From Tubulanus polymorphus (lineage: Eukaryota > Nemertea > Palaeonemertea > Tubulaniformes > Tubulanidae): a stretch of DNA of 64,000 bases. The stretch covers positions 9,536,704-9,600,703 of the forward strand of contig NC_134036.1 of the NCBI RefSeq assembly GCF_964204645.1, given 5' to 3'. A program made the translations under genes and the position numbers. The notes under the pieces are model-generated. The model was given only the letters and a program-made list of their open reading frames with translations. It did no database searches and was not told the origin of the DNA. Shown here piece by piece: positions 1-12,124 of this stretch (its first letter is position 1; every line of letters starts with the position of its first letter).

Positions 1-123
1 TGCCAAATTTTGGGACTCGTATTTGCTGGCAAAATGGAATACAGTAGAACTTGCCTACCTCAGAATTTGTTTGGCAGTAGACTTTTTCCGAGATAAGTGT
101 TGTCAATCTATTGAAAACTTAGC

Positions 124-229
124 GAGTGAGTGAGTGAGTGAGTGAGTGAGTGAGTGAGTGAGTGAGTGAGTGAGTGAGTGAGTGAGTGAGTGAGTGAGTG
201 AGTGATTGAGTGAGTGAGTGAGCGAGTGT
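124..229. repeat. GAGT tetranucleotide microsatellite
   Basis: About 105 bases of almost pure GAGT units with a few interruptions (a GATT and a GAGC unit near the right end). Reading frames through it give serine/threonine/histidine/leucine repeats that are artefacts of the repeat. Confidence 0.97.
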
Positions 230-447
230 TGGGGAGGGGGAGAGTGAAAAATAAGATCTCGGGACCATCCAAATAAAAAGTGTGCCCCATTTCTATAGAC
301 AATTTTCACGAGAGGCCAATCATGGACAGCACAATTTATCGACATTTTTTGCTTATCTTTATCGTTATGGGAACTAGCTCTTAAAAATGATGAAGAAACT
401 CCAATTAAATATAATCACAGAAATCCATATAATCGTTTTTAATGTTT

Positions 448-491
448 GTCTCAGAGAGATCCAGAATGTTGGATTTGGATCTCCCTGAGAC
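448..491. repeat. short perfect-loop hairpin
   Basis: The arm at 448-462 (GTCTCAGAGAGATCC) pairs with the arm at 477-491 (GGATCTCCCTGAGAC) with one mismatch across a 14-base loop. It could be the end of a foldback element or a small structured RNA; nothing else around it decides. Confidence 0.6.
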
Positions 492-2989
492 TTAAGTAGC
501 CCTTGGCTCCACCCTCCAAAACTTTGTGACAGGTGGGCTGTGATTGGTAAAAAACCAAAGTAACCAAAGTTTTTGACAGTTTTTAGGCCTAGCTGAGATG
601 GCAGTTTGTTGATTACTCACATTTATACCCACATTACTCGATCCATGCTATTGTTCTAATAGTGGTGGCTGAGCAGTTTTATGATAACCGAGTAGTACGT
701 AGTACTGAAACAGTTTGTGAATGTGCACACAAAGAAACTGTCGTAATGTAAGATTCTCCTATTTGAGTTACTTAAAACGATGCCCAAAATGTTATGATAA
801 TCATAATGCATCATATAGATAAGAAAGACACAATACAAAATAGTAGCGTTAAAAGATCATCAGCTGGTGATTATCAAAAGCGAACCATAGGTTTGTTGAA
901 AATACAAATGTGACCGTTAACTGAACTGACTGTCAGTATCGGTCGCCACAGACAGTTTACCTTTTAGTCTCATTGTGTATATGCAGCCATAAAAATAACA
1001 GAGTGTAGTAGTAGTGTCATGCAAGCGAATTATTTAAAAGTAAATTGTATTACGTTTTATTTCATAGTTGGTTATTTATTCGGCGTCTGTTTCGTTAATC
1101 TTTTTCTTATATATTTTGCACTTAGCACATACTACCGTAATTATGAATACGATGTTTTCAAGGCGGTCTCGAGCGGAATTAATGCGTCGATTAATGCGTC
1201 GATCGCTCGAAATTGCTTCGTGAAGTTACCACCTCTGCCAAAAGTGGCGTGCGTATCGGTCCGACTGATTGGACCGCGCGCAGCCGTCTGGCGCACATCA
1301 GTCCCCATATCAACGGATACTTTTTGGCTTCAAATTCTGAAAATAACTTCTCCCGAGTCTCTCCGAATTTTCGAGGCCGTACCACAAGTCGATCGATTTT
1401 TTTCCAAAAAAAAAAATTATTGTTCAGTGCTCACCGGGGCGTTAAGTCGCGATTTTCGGCATATAACCTAGAACAAAAAATACAGCCGTTACTAAATCGT
1501 TTCGCGTGCACATGGCTTGTGACGGTGAATTTCTCATGGAGCCACGTTCATTGGTCAGGTCCGGGGTTTAGGCTCATTATCCAAAGCCAATAAGGTAGGT
1601 CCCTGTTTCCATTTGCTAAAAACGTTCGGTTCAGCAGTAAGTTCATAACGTACGTTGAGTGCGTAAATACATGAATCTAGTTTTACGCAGGCACTCGCGC
1701 ATTCTCGCGTGAGTGGTTGCTCGATATACCGGCAGGTGTAGTTTAGTTCTTTGATGACACCTGCAAAAGAAAAATCAATGAATTTATGTAAAAAACTGAT
1801 ATTTGGGTCTTTTCGGCAATTTCTGTCCGACTTGGCCATGAAAAATCGAACAACATCACAAGCACGTGTATAGGAAACGTGAAGAAAAGTCTGGTGCATT
1901 TTGATAGAACCGTTGCGGATATTCAGCATGAACTCAGGTAAGCCGGCACTAGACTGTTAAACTATTCAAAACATGGTCATTGAAATGCGATGTGCATTCA
2001 AGCATGCAGCGGGCTAGAAAATTGAATTGAAATTCCGCTAGCTACAGTTGATGCTGATCGGTGTCTAATCCTGCGTGATAAGTCGATGTTCCAGGTGGTA
2101 TTTCGTTGCCAACTTGTAGAATGGTGACGAACATAAATATCAAAATACATAGATGAAAGAGATATTAAAAAACAATGACTTAACTTAAAATACCGGATCC
2201 CTAGTACATCTAACTACATTCGGCTGATGTACGTTCACTTTTCGCTTGTCTGTTGATCTGGAAGTTGACAGTTTGAACGGTTTGATCTATTTTTGATGAT
2301 TAGGATTTACTGTTCCGTTCACAGATACAATTTCAGTAGACCTATTGCAGGCAGCCTTAAACGTCTACGAATCTCGTTCCACGTTTGTTGGATACGGTAG
2401 TAGCATACACATCGATCGTGTACTCACGGGGAGGTTCTTTTGTTTGTTGTCCGTGTGTCTCATTCCGACCCGTCGAGGGAATCGAGTAATTTGGAGCGTT
2501 CTGGAAACGATTTATTGGTGTTAATTCCCCGTATATATTTCTACAGGTTACATTACTCTGAATTGTCGTTTACTGCGGTGTTGGATTTTGTGGTTAAATG
2601 TGTGGATGATTTGTGTCATCTGTCAATGATTATCATCCAATTTTTCACTGGTCTACTTGCCTGGATCTTCTCTAGTTGTGGCCATCGCTCTGTTTTGTGC
2701 TGTGTCCTATTACCCCGATGACATATAATCTGCCCTCATCACCCTTATGATACATGTCTCTTATTCATTTGCATATAGCATGCCTGCTATAAATATCTAC
2801 GGCTTTTAGACATATGAAATGCATATTACCTTGAGAATCCTTGTAATGCAGAAATGTGATTTTGAGACAACGTCCTGTCATTCAATGCATGCTTTCTAAA
2901 GACTTATGTTTCCATTCACATGCATGATACTCAGTGAATAAAGACATTTTCTCGACTCGCTCTAATAGAATTAATCAAATTGAAAATGA
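492..2989. other. no recognisable gene
   Basis: This stretch holds only short open frames (for example 1019-1471 plus, 1555-1929 minus and 2440-2721 plus). I recognise no protein family in them and see no convincing run of splice sites. A small direct repeat, attaatgcgtcg, occurs twice at about 1178-1202. Confidence 0.5.
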
Positions 2990-3045
2990 TTTTTCAGCCA
3001 TTAAAGACGCTGGCGCTGACGGGATCTCTGTAAAATTAGTACGTA

Positions 3046-3598
3046 CAGTCAACCCCGCATAAGTCGTCATTGAATTAGTAGTCGTGTCATCACATCTCTC
3101 GTATAACTATTTCGGTCTCGATTTTTTCTTTGTACCATATAATATTATGCTTATTACTCATACCTTATAAGTCGTATTTTCACGTTAGTCGTATCAATTA
3201 TAGGGGCCAAATCTTCTAATTCCATTCAAAATACCTCGCGTAGGTCGTAGCCCGATATGCCGGTATCAGATGAAAATACCCTGCAATATTGTCAAGTGTT
3301 TAGACAGTTACAATGTAACCTCCTTGTGACGTTGTCTACGTGGTGCACTTGACAGCTTAAGATGATTGATTGAGAGGAGATTTTAGCAATATATATCTGC
3401 ACTGTCAGGTCAGCTCAGTGATACGACCTCTGCTGGAATCTGAGCGTTGTATATATTGTATTTTCACGGATTATTCGCTGAATTCGTATAAAACCGCGAT
3501 ATATAGATAATTTGTAAAATACGACTTACACATGACTCGTAACTAAGTCGTAGGAAAATCGTCAGTCCCGAGGGCTACGACTTATGCGGGGTTGACTG
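3046..3598. mobile_element. pogo/Tigger-like MITE
   Basis: The ends are inverted copies, CAGTCAACCCCGCATAAGTC at the left and its complement at 3576-3598, flanked on both sides by TA (3044-3045 and 3599-3600). The CAGTCAACCCC end and the TA duplication are typical of Tc1-mariner superfamily pogo/Tigger elements. The 553-bp interior has no coding capacity, so it is a non-autonomous copy. It sits inside the LINE reverse transcriptase, so it is the younger of the two. Confidence 0.88.
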
Positions 3599-3799
3599 TA
3601 TATTTAATTGTAGTTTGAAGGCACGTATATTATCTAGTGAACTGAAGTTTGTGCGGGAACGTCCACTTTACAAAGCAGGCAATAATGACTCTTCTGATAA
3701 TAACAAACCGATATCTGTACTGCCTTGCTTTTCCAGAATTCTGGAAAATATCGTATATAATCGATTAACGGAATATTGTAACACAGTTTCATAGTATTG

Positions 3800-5060
3800 A
3801 TACGCCGGTCACAATCCTCTCCTTAGTCGTATGATAATATAAGCAATAATCGGTCCCTGGCGAGAGAACATGTCCGCGCACAAACCCACGTAAAACTAGA
3901 ATACCGGAAATTTTGAATGGATATTACAATACAAGATGAATTTATTTACCTTAATATTTAAACACAGCTCTCCAGTTTAACACAATCCAAATCCTAGCTC
4001 TAAATTCCTATTGCACTCTCCTGCTGGTAACCCGTCTTGAATCAAGTCCCAAACAAGCTTTTAACAAGTAACTATCGAATCTCTATCGAGTGTCTTTTGA
4101 GTGTCTCTTGAGTGTCTGCTCTCTCAAGATGCGGGTCCCTTTTATAGAAAGAGTCGGCATTCTTAAAATACCGACTCTCCCACTCGACTTTTGGCAAGAA
4201 GCAGCAACCTAACTGTCATGACTGTTTTGGTCATATAGAATTTAGCCTTAATGATTCGCTGATGAAAAATTATTTTCATAACTTATTTGCTGAACTAACT
4301 TTTTCCTTCCAACCCTCCTGTCGTGACGCGGAATGATTTACTCACTCCTTGCTTATCATCGTTGAGAGAACAGCTATTCTCTGCGAGTTACCAACAGACG
4401 TATACAACAAGAGAAACTTTAGGGAGCTAGTAATATCATTTAACACAAATTAGTTTTCTTAAAACTTTAGCGATTATAGAGCATTTGTTCTCAATAACAT
4501 CTAGGATATTCAAATTAAATGTATTTTCGAAACTTTAGTATTTGTCTCAAATAAGGGTACCACTGATTATTTCTTTTTGAATTATTATAAATACTTTTGA
4601 TTCGGAACTTCATTATGATCCATTATCATTCTTAAAATCATTCAATAATTGTTATACTAAATAAATTTGATTACAATACGGGATAAAGCAAAACAACAAT
4701 GTCTCCCCATACTTCCGTTTTCCTTTTTAAAGAAAGTAGTTGGGAGTATCATGAAGTAACAGCGTGATTCTTTCACCAGCCGCATAATTAATGCAACCCA
4801 TTGTTCCGAACAAATACGGTTCCGTCTATTCTTAAGTTTATAAAAAGATTTCTGAATGTTTGCCAGATAACGAAGCAGAAGAACCGAGAAAGAATTATTT
4901 TTACACCAGGCTGATTTATGGTCAGCGCTGATAGATCAAAGCATCAAACAACAACCTGCTTACTACATCTTACTACGTTTGTTGTCTGAAACCATTAATA
5001 ACCACCAACGCATTCAGGAAATCAACATTACAAACATTTTTAGCTACTACGAAATCTTGC
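3800..5060 (-). mobile_element. candidate solo LTR or inserted element, minus strand
   Basis: This block separates two adjacent motifs of the LINE reverse transcriptase, so it is an insertion. Read on the minus strand it has LTR-like signals: a TATAAAAGG box at 4138-4146 and an AATAAA signal at 3941-3946 about 200 bases further on. No internal coding region is visible. I could not fix the TG/CA ends or a target duplication, so solo LTR is an inference. Confidence 0.35.
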
Positions 5061-6720
5061 TGCGGATCAGTATGCAACCAAACCAGTTTGGCTTTTCAAA
5101 AGAACCATTCAACTGCCATGGCCGTAACCTTGATAAGTGACGAAATTTCATAAAATTTAGAAAGAAACAAGAAAATTAATTTTAGAAAATTATTTGACGC
5201 CTGCGAAAAAAATGTAGAATTTCTGGGCTAAGCTAATGTGGAATTGCAAATTTGAAATCGAAGTTTTTAAGAAATTTGGGGAATGATGAGATTTGGCGAT
5301 TGGGTAGATGATACAGGTCTTCGACTATAGTAGTGGTTTAAATTTTTTTTATTGAAAATTCTCAATAATTGATCGCGAACTTGCGACCGACTTCATTTAC
5401 TTAGGCCTCTAAGCTGGTCTGCAACTTCATTGCCTCCATGGTTGAAGAAAGAGCTCTTCTGATGTCTGCTTCATCATGACTTCGAGCATATCGTGTGGCC
5501 TAGCCAGCCGGCCCGGTCCCCGGGCCCGGGCCAGGGGTTTGGCTGTCACTCGATATCCTAGAGTCTTGAGTCTGGGTGGGTTGAAGTAGACATTGTCATT
5601 TGAAATAACATGCTTATGTTGTTCTGTATGAATTACCCGTGTGTCATGTATGTTGTATTAATTTATTTTAAAATTTGTATTTATTGAATTTGGGAATTTT
5701 ATCCCAGAATTGAATGTAATAAGGATCAATTAAGAATTGAATTAAATTGTCACCTAATATACATGCCATCAGAGGACGCGGAGCCGTATATGACAGCTAT
5801 GCTATTATAAATTGCTAATCTCACGAAACCTGCATACTCCTAATATCAAACATATTTTCTAAAACTCAAAATTAGAAATCTTCATTCGGAACTGTTAAAA
5901 TCCGAGTTCCCCAAGGCTCAATTGTAGGTCACTTGCTTTTTTTTTATACGTTAATAACTGAATTAAATTTTCTAGTGTGTTAAAACTTATATTTTTTGCT
6001 TATGACGCAAGTGCATTTTTATAGTTACAACAATTTAGACGGATTAGTATGTACTGTACATATTGAATTATCAAAATTTTTACCTGGTTTCAAACAAACA
6101 AGTTGCCATTTAATGTATAGAAGACGTCATTTATGGTTTCCAGTTAATTATTGAAAAATAACTTGAGAATATTGAACAAGTCAATGTCCTAAATTTTGTT
6201 AGAGTTCTTATCCAGATATCTAAACTGGGACGATCTCATAAAATCAGTCGACACAATAGTTTCTCGAAACATTGATATAATAAATAGACTCAAATATAAG
6301 CTCCCAGCGAGCTCATTTCGTACACTTTATTTTTCGCTTATCGATCCTTGCCTCCAGTTTTATAACTACAGCCAATAATTGAATTGCGAAAAGAGGTATT
6401 AGGTTCATTTCGAATTCCTATTATTTGACGTACACTGACCCTATATTCAAACAGTAAATTTCCTCAGGCTCAAAGATATTGATAACCCCCAGTTAGGTAC
6501 TTTTATCAACTAATTCGTCCACTCTGAATTGTCGAAATCATTCGAAAATGATTGAAGCCAAAATTTTCAAATCTACAGTCATAATAGTCGGTGACGACAA
6601 GATTTACACACACTTTCTCACAATAGCCAAAGTAGAACCATTTCTGGAAAATTCAAAACTGTTTCTGAGAAATTATAGAAAAAAAAACTTTGCCCTTGAT
6701 TACATTATATATTCATCCTC

Positions 6721-8480
6721 TTATTAAAACTCAAATTATAGTTATATTGAAAAAATAGAATTACATGTTAATCTAACTGTTTATTATGTGTGCAATTGTG
6801 TGTTTTGAGGGTTGACTGTGAGCGTGGTTTTGTGTTATCTTTCCCGTTTTTCGTTTGCACTTTTCTCTTTTGAGGGACCTTTTTATATAAACTCTTTCTT
6901 AGTTTCTACGGAGCCATTCGAGTCTAATTTACTGTATTTTGTATGACGCTTCGGTGAACTATGCTGTGTATTATATTTGAAAAACGAGGCTTCATTTATT
7001 CTTTCCAGGTGCCACTTTTATTTCGTGTGCTGTATCTATTCCTGTTAAAGGGAAATTCTCTTTGTCGATTGCTAGCTTTATATTTAATCATTGTCCGAAT
7101 GCAGAATGAAAGCAGTTCTGAGAAAAAGTTGAAGTATGTTCTGAAGGCTGCCCTCTCATTAAGAGGTTAACAAAGCTTGGACATGGAACTGGATACAATG
7201 CTTTTTAAAAAGCAGTTAACAAAACTTCATTTAATGGGATTAAATGATGTAACTGAATTTATTAAGTATATTCCTAAAATTACGCCCAGTTAAGTCCGAT
7301 ATAAAGCTAAAACCTACGGAAAGCCTCGCTTGCCCGTATGTTTGCGCAATCTGCGGTAGAACGGCAGCGACATTTCAGCTCGTAGAGTCACTACGAAAGA
7401 TTTCTACCGGTGTTGCTGTTCCACGCCGTAGTTATAAGCAAAAAAAAACTGCGTGACGAATGCTCGTCCATGCAGCAGCGTGTTGCGTCCAGCGAAACGA
7501 CGACTATGTTGACTTCTACCCCCACGATCATGTACCTATTCCCCTGGCTCGAATTTACTATAACAAGTCCAATGACTTGCTCTTTCTTCATTAGCATTAT
7601 CATAAGCACCATGTGTGTAATGTTTGTTCGTTAGGTGCTTCACCGCACGTATGTATTCTTGCGAAGTGTACACTTGAATGGCTGTCCGCCACTGTGGCTC
7701 CTGCTATGGTGAACCTAGCGACTTCTTTGCATGGAAGCCTTGCTGCACATTTCACGGGGGAAATTCTTGCTTGGTTAGTCTGTTGTAATGTTTCTTTCCT
7801 GTATTTTGAACAATTACCACGAAAACAATTACGTTCAAACTTATTCAGATTCATAACATACAACCGGGATACGTTCCGAGGGTTCATATCCATGCTCACT
7901 GCTTCTTGCTTCCGTGTCTCTGGAGGTCACGTCCTCTCAAGTACCTTCTCCCGTAACCCCCACACGCGTAGCATTTTTGGTGGTCGGTAAGTCCCTTTTG
8001 GTTAATTTTCTGTCACCCCAGAATGAAATAGAATATGCTTTGCATTTCAGACAGTATCAAACTTCAGAATATTAAGTAACATATTGCACACCAAAAAGAT
8101 AGTGTTAAGTAATTAGTTAAATGGTTTTCATGTTATCCCCTACTCCTACGTCTGATATCTGGGTCGTTTTCGTTACGGCGCATTATTTCTTTGAAGGACA
8201 ATGGATACTACATTTTTTAAACCCTCAACCCAAGATATTTATATATCGTAAAGCCCAATGACGTAGTGGTGTCATAATGGCATACTCACCATCAATGCAG
8301 ATAAAATTGATAGAGGCAGGCCATAACATGGACTTGTTTTGAAACAACGGGGAAAATCTCTGTTTAGTTTGGTTTAGTTTATTGGTCATATATGCATAAA
8401 TCATGAACAGACAAACTTACAACTAGGTTACATATACATAGAATATATGTTCGCGTCTAGTGAACGACGAACGACCGGTA
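6721..8480. other. no recognisable gene
   Basis: Overlapping frames on both strands at 7391-7990 are open for up to 125 codons but resemble no family I know. The region could hold exons, but I cannot support any. Confidence 0.45.
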
Positions 8481-8519
8481 TGATTGAGTATTTACGGGTT
8501 TATTACAAACGTTATTTAA

Positions 8520-9330
8520 ATATGTAGTACAGTATAAACGGTAAGCACAAAAGTCGTCGTACCATCGGCGGTCGGTCGCTGCGTCTACGTGGTTGCAGCG
8601 GCACCCTGAAAAGAACGTACGACGGGAACGTTAAGCTAGCTGTCGTGCCGTCGGCGGCTTTCTACGGCGAGCGACGCGAACGACGAAGCTTACCTTGAAT
8701 TCGGATTGTCAGCCGATCTGCTGTCATTGATCGTAGGCGGCGTCCGCCGTTTTCAGGGAATGCGCCAGGTGTTTCGCTAGCGCCTGCTGAATATCTCACG
8801 CCATACTGCGTTGAGGCACTTGGACATAAGCTGAAAGCGTGAAAGAGGAGACGTTATAGGCGGCGGCGGCGGCGGTCTACTCCGGTCGGCCGCGGGTTAC
8901 TTACCAACGAAGACAATTTGTCCCCGTAACGCGTGGTGAACAAATAGTCGTGTTCGTGTCGGCCGTCGAGAAAGAATCGGCGCGTATTGTGCCCGTATTT
9001 CTTCAGCATGCGATATATTTTGGCGTCGACGATGAGTTAGCACGCCTGTCCGCTTTTCGTCGTCTTGTGAGTTAAAACCTGACGACGTATCTGGTTTCGT
9101 TTTCGGCGTCGGTAACTTTGCATGCTATCTTCAGCCGCGAGTATTCGACGTTCGACGGGTCGCCACCCCGCTTCCCGACGCTGATGACTAGCGTCAGCAT
9201 CAGGTAGTTCCTGGCGCGAAGAGCTTTCGACTGCGTCAACGACGCCGGCTTCGAATAAAGAAGTTTCCAGTTTCCAGGCGCCATTTTGTGGCGGTCCCTC
9301 GAGGTCTCCATTGTTGCGATAATTTGAGCT
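8520..9330 (-). promoter_or_regulatory. CpG-rich island, possible promoter/first exon
   Basis: The base composition changes sharply from AT-rich flanks to GC- and CpG-rich sequence, with a (GGC)n run near 8861-8875. On the minus strand an ATG in good context (acaaaatggcgcc near 9285) opens frames of 79-98 codons. The product is not recognised. Read as a possible unmethylated promoter/first exon; composition is the only evidence. Confidence 0.3.
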
Positions 9331-9674
9331 CATTTTTAAAACATAAGTTTAGATTGAATATCACATAGTTCTGCAGTCCCTTGCTCGATGAACTTAATTT
9401 ATACACCATTTTAAAGGAAATAAAATGCAGATATTTGTTGGCGATTCTTGGAATTTTAGAATGCAACAATTGAGAACAGTGACGATATGAAACCAAGGAC
9501 CGCATATCTTATAGCGCGTTAAAGAAATCGCGATATTTATTAATTTGAAATATCTAAGTATATCTTGAAGCTTTATTTCCAATTTTCACAGAGGTTAAAG
9601 ATGGTTATTTGCAGTTTAGGCCTGCTTTAAAATTTTTTAACATCTTTCCTGGGGACTGATCAGTACGGGAGGGG

Positions 9675-9680
9675 GCCGGG

Positions 9681-9711
<31 letters not shown>

Positions 9712-9925
9712 TAGGGTTAGGGCCAGAATCCTACCGAGATCGGAACATTTAAAATGCGCGCATAGTCCAAAAGTGTTCATAAAGTACGAACGTTAGAATC
9801 CTAGGATGTGCCGAAGGACAAGTCGGCCTTTAGGCACATACCTTTTTGCCTTTGTGCACACTTCTGCACCCCTTATGCACACTTCTCTTCCCTTGGGCAC
9901 ATCGACGTGACTTAGGCACACAATT
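9675..9925. repeat. GGGACA array and short minisatellite related to the copy A/B intron minisatellites
   Basis: A short array of GGGACA units (about 9684-9712) runs into a single TTAGGG-like stretch. At 9846-9915 follow degenerate units of the form TGCACACTTCT...CCCTTGGGCAC. These are the reverse complement of the GTGCACAAGGGAAGGGAAGT units found at 28600-28780 and 47190-47360. Confidence 0.6.
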
Positions 9926-10211
9926 TTTTAATCGCGTTTCGACGCTCTCCCGACGGGTCCGTATCGGGCCCGGCCGTTCGGGCGCTTACGGGCGCGGCAA
10001 ACGGCCGAAACTCCGGGGGTGGCTGGACCCCCTCCCGTACTACGGCTACCGACCTTTTCGAGGGTCTGGGCCCGGCGCAAGTTAGGGAATTCCCTCGGGA
10101 TCCCCCCTAAGTCGGAACGAAATTTCGTCAGAAAAAAAGTCAGAAAAAAAAAATTTTTTTCTCCCTAAAGCGCCCCCTACGGTAATAGAATTGTTCCATT
10201 TCGCGTGGAGA

Positions 10212-10580
10212 ACTCTCGAGGTCGTCAGGAGTCCGCGCATGCGCGGCACGACGCGTTAGACCCCAGGGGTCGGCCCCGGGACCGGGTACTCAAGAAAAGG
10301 CTTTTGAAATAGAGTGTGCGCAAAAGCCATCCGGTTAGAGGTATCCCTATACTGACAGCCTCAAAGTAGAATGTGCGTAAAGTCCATCGTATCAGAAGTA
10401 TCCCTATACAATCATGTTCGAATCCCGAATTAAATTATTAGCGTGTGCGTAAAGTCCATCCTGTTAGAAGTATCCCTATACAATCATGTTCGAATCCCGA
10501 ATTAAATTATTAGCGTGTGCGTAAAGTCCATCCTGTTAGAAGTATCCCTATACAATCAGGTTCGAATCCCGGATGAGTGA
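10212..10580. repeat. shared left flank of the tyrosine-recombinase copies with 72-bp tandem units carrying a B-box
   Basis: From about 10212 the sequence matches 45205 onward (shared AGGAGTCCGCGCATGCG, then a block with CCCCAGGGGTCGGCCCCGGGACCG). At 10370-10570 it contains tandem units of about 72 bp, each ending in a GTTCGAATCCC motif that matches the internal B-box of RNA polymerase III genes. Copy B has fewer units. No clear A-box or cloverleaf is visible, so this is not a tRNA gene. Confidence 0.7.
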
Positions 10581-10762
10581 TTTTTTTTAAGGATCAAAAT
10601 CGTTATAATTCCTCATTTTTCAGATGTGTCCGGGTTTTTGCTAGAAATCCTCGTTTGATGACCGAAAAGTGATAACAATAAGAGTGAAATTCGATATATC
10701 TAAATCATTTATTCAAAGGTTTCTCAGGTATTGCCTCAATTTTTCAACACCGTATTTATTTA

Positions 10763-12055
10763 CTATTTTTTTATGTCTTTATTCTTTTCTGCGACAAGCA
10801 CTATTCTCCATGCTGGCATGTACTTTTTGAACGCGGCCCGAATCGCCTTCACCTCCTCCGTTGCATATCTTGTTCGCTTTTTTACGCGCTGCAAAACAAA
10901 ATGGATAAGAATGATCCTGAAACTGTCTTGGTTGGCGGAAACAAATAAAAATGAACTTACCACCGATACGTCGGTTGTGCTGGATGAGGCTAGGCTTATA
11001 TTTTGTTCTCGGTCGGAACTGTCTTCTTCGTCTTCTTCATCGTTTGTTTGACCTCGTTCCTCGCTTCGTTCGCCTGGTTCAACATCTTCAGTGCCGACAT
11101 CTGCGTCTTCCGGGGGGCACTCGTTCCTGCATCCGATTCCATTTCTATTTCTTCCGGGGGGCACTCGTTCCGGCCTCCGATTCCGTTCGAGGTTTTTTTG
11201 TTAAGACACCTGTTTCGAGCTGACAAAAAGAAAGAACTGGTTATGCTTGATGAAACAAAATTGTGTCTATTACAGCCATTATGCCTACCCCGAATGTCCG
11301 TTTTACGGCTTTGCTCACGTCGATGGTTCCTTTGTGTCCATCCTTTAAGTTGTAGAACCTTTGAGCTGTCTTTTCACTGTGTAACATGTAGTGCGATAAT
11401 TGCGTTCGCAATCGCGGATTCTTATCTGCCATGGCGGTCATAATGGATTTTCGGATTATCGTAGGCGTAACCTGTCTTTTTCCAATGGTCAACTTTACGT
11501 ACTGTTGTAAAGGTCTGAAAAACATATCATGAATTAGTCGCTGAATTTCATTTCCTAAAATGATTGATACAATTACTGACCGTTTGAGGTAATGAGACGG
11601 AAGAACACCTCCCTCGAAGTTACGCCAAATCGTTTGGTCTGGTTCGTTGTCGAATCGCTTCGCGAATGTTTTCAGAAATCCAAATGGTACAGATTCAAGG
11701 TGAATATACCCGGCACCATACTTAGCGGTTGTCTTGTGCGGTATAACCTGAAAAAGAAAATAGATAATAATCGCTGAATAGTTCAGATACTTTGAACAAT
11801 GAATGGGCTATACCTTGATCGTATACGTATTATCGACATCTTTCTTCGCATCATTAATCGCGCTCGGGGTAATGCCAACGGTTAGCGAAGGGCGGCTTGC
11901 TCCCAACGCAGTAACCACGAACAACACGAAGTTGCGTACAATGCAGTACTCCTCTGCAGTCAACGACGTCGGCTTTTTCTTTAACAGTTCTACTGCTGCT
12001 TTTGATGTCTCCGATTGTAGAATTTTTTTAACATCATCACAGTCAAGCAGTAGTT
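10763..12055 (-). pseudogene. tyrosine recombinase (Crypton-like), copy A, catalytic 3' half
   Basis: Minus-strand exons with good splice signals: about 12055-11814, 11747-11581, 11514 to about 11330 or to a stop at 11241, one around 11164-10970, and 10888-10763. The first carries the box I arginine (TALGASRPS). The second starts with HKT, the lysine/histidine region. The third carries IIRKS and MLHSEKTAQRFYNL, the R, H and Y of the recombinase tetrad. The last (KKRTRYATEEVKAIRAAF) looks like the Myb/SANT-like tail found in related animal proteins. Recombinases of this class cut and rejoin DNA through the tyrosine. The gene continues 16 kb away at 28396-29637 because a Polinton has inserted in the intron between. 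A stop in the acidic exon of that half makes copy A a pseudogene. Confidence 0.8.
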
Positions 12056-12118
12056 CTACAAAAAAGATTAAACATGACAGGAAAAATTCACCCTTAGTCA
12101 CTGCATGCAGTGTATGTA

Positions 12119-12124
12119 TGTATG
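12119..12124. repeat. 6-bp target-site duplication, left (tgtatg)
   Basis: TGTATG lies directly before the first base of the left terminal repeat and recurs directly after the last base of the right one (28353-28358). Six bases is the usual duplication of Polinton integrases. The site is within a TGTA microsatellite, so part of the match could be chance. Confidence 0.85.

Larger units (their letters stand above)
2990..6720 (+). mobile_element. decayed non-LTR retrotransposon (LINE) reverse transcriptase, interrupted
   Basis: Plus-strand fragments read like successive parts of a LINE reverse transcriptase. Around 3000-3040 is AGADGISVKLVR; around 3640-3780 is a stretch ending KPISVLPCFSRILENIVYNR, matching the RPIS-L-SKI-E motif. 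Around 5070-5130 is QPNQFGFSKE, the QFGF block. Around 5905-6000 is PQGSIVG followed by a decayed active-site region (FAYDAS), and 6196-6378 matches the later thumb region (NWDDLI, LKYKLP, LYFSLIDP). The order is that of one LINE of the CR1/jockey/RTE type; the exact clade is not assignable. Stops and frameshifts are frequent, so it is dead. Two insertions separate the pieces: the MITE at 3046-3598 and about 1.27 kb at roughly 3795-5065. Confidence 0.75.

Noticed and set aside
103-345. THSL-repeat frames and a possible CRISPR-like regular array
   Set aside because: Pure GAGT microsatellite without spacers; nothing CRISPR-like anywhere in the window.
1019-1593. Overlapping plus-strand frames as a gene
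   Set aside because: No family resemblance, no splice support, and frames open on several strands at once.
7391-7990. Overlapping frames on both strands
   Set aside because: Complementary long frames in a region without CpG or splice context; no domain recognised on either strand.
10420-10570. tRNA genes, because of the repeated GTTCGAATCCC
   Set aside because: No A-box, acceptor stem or anticodon arm could be placed in the 72-bp units.
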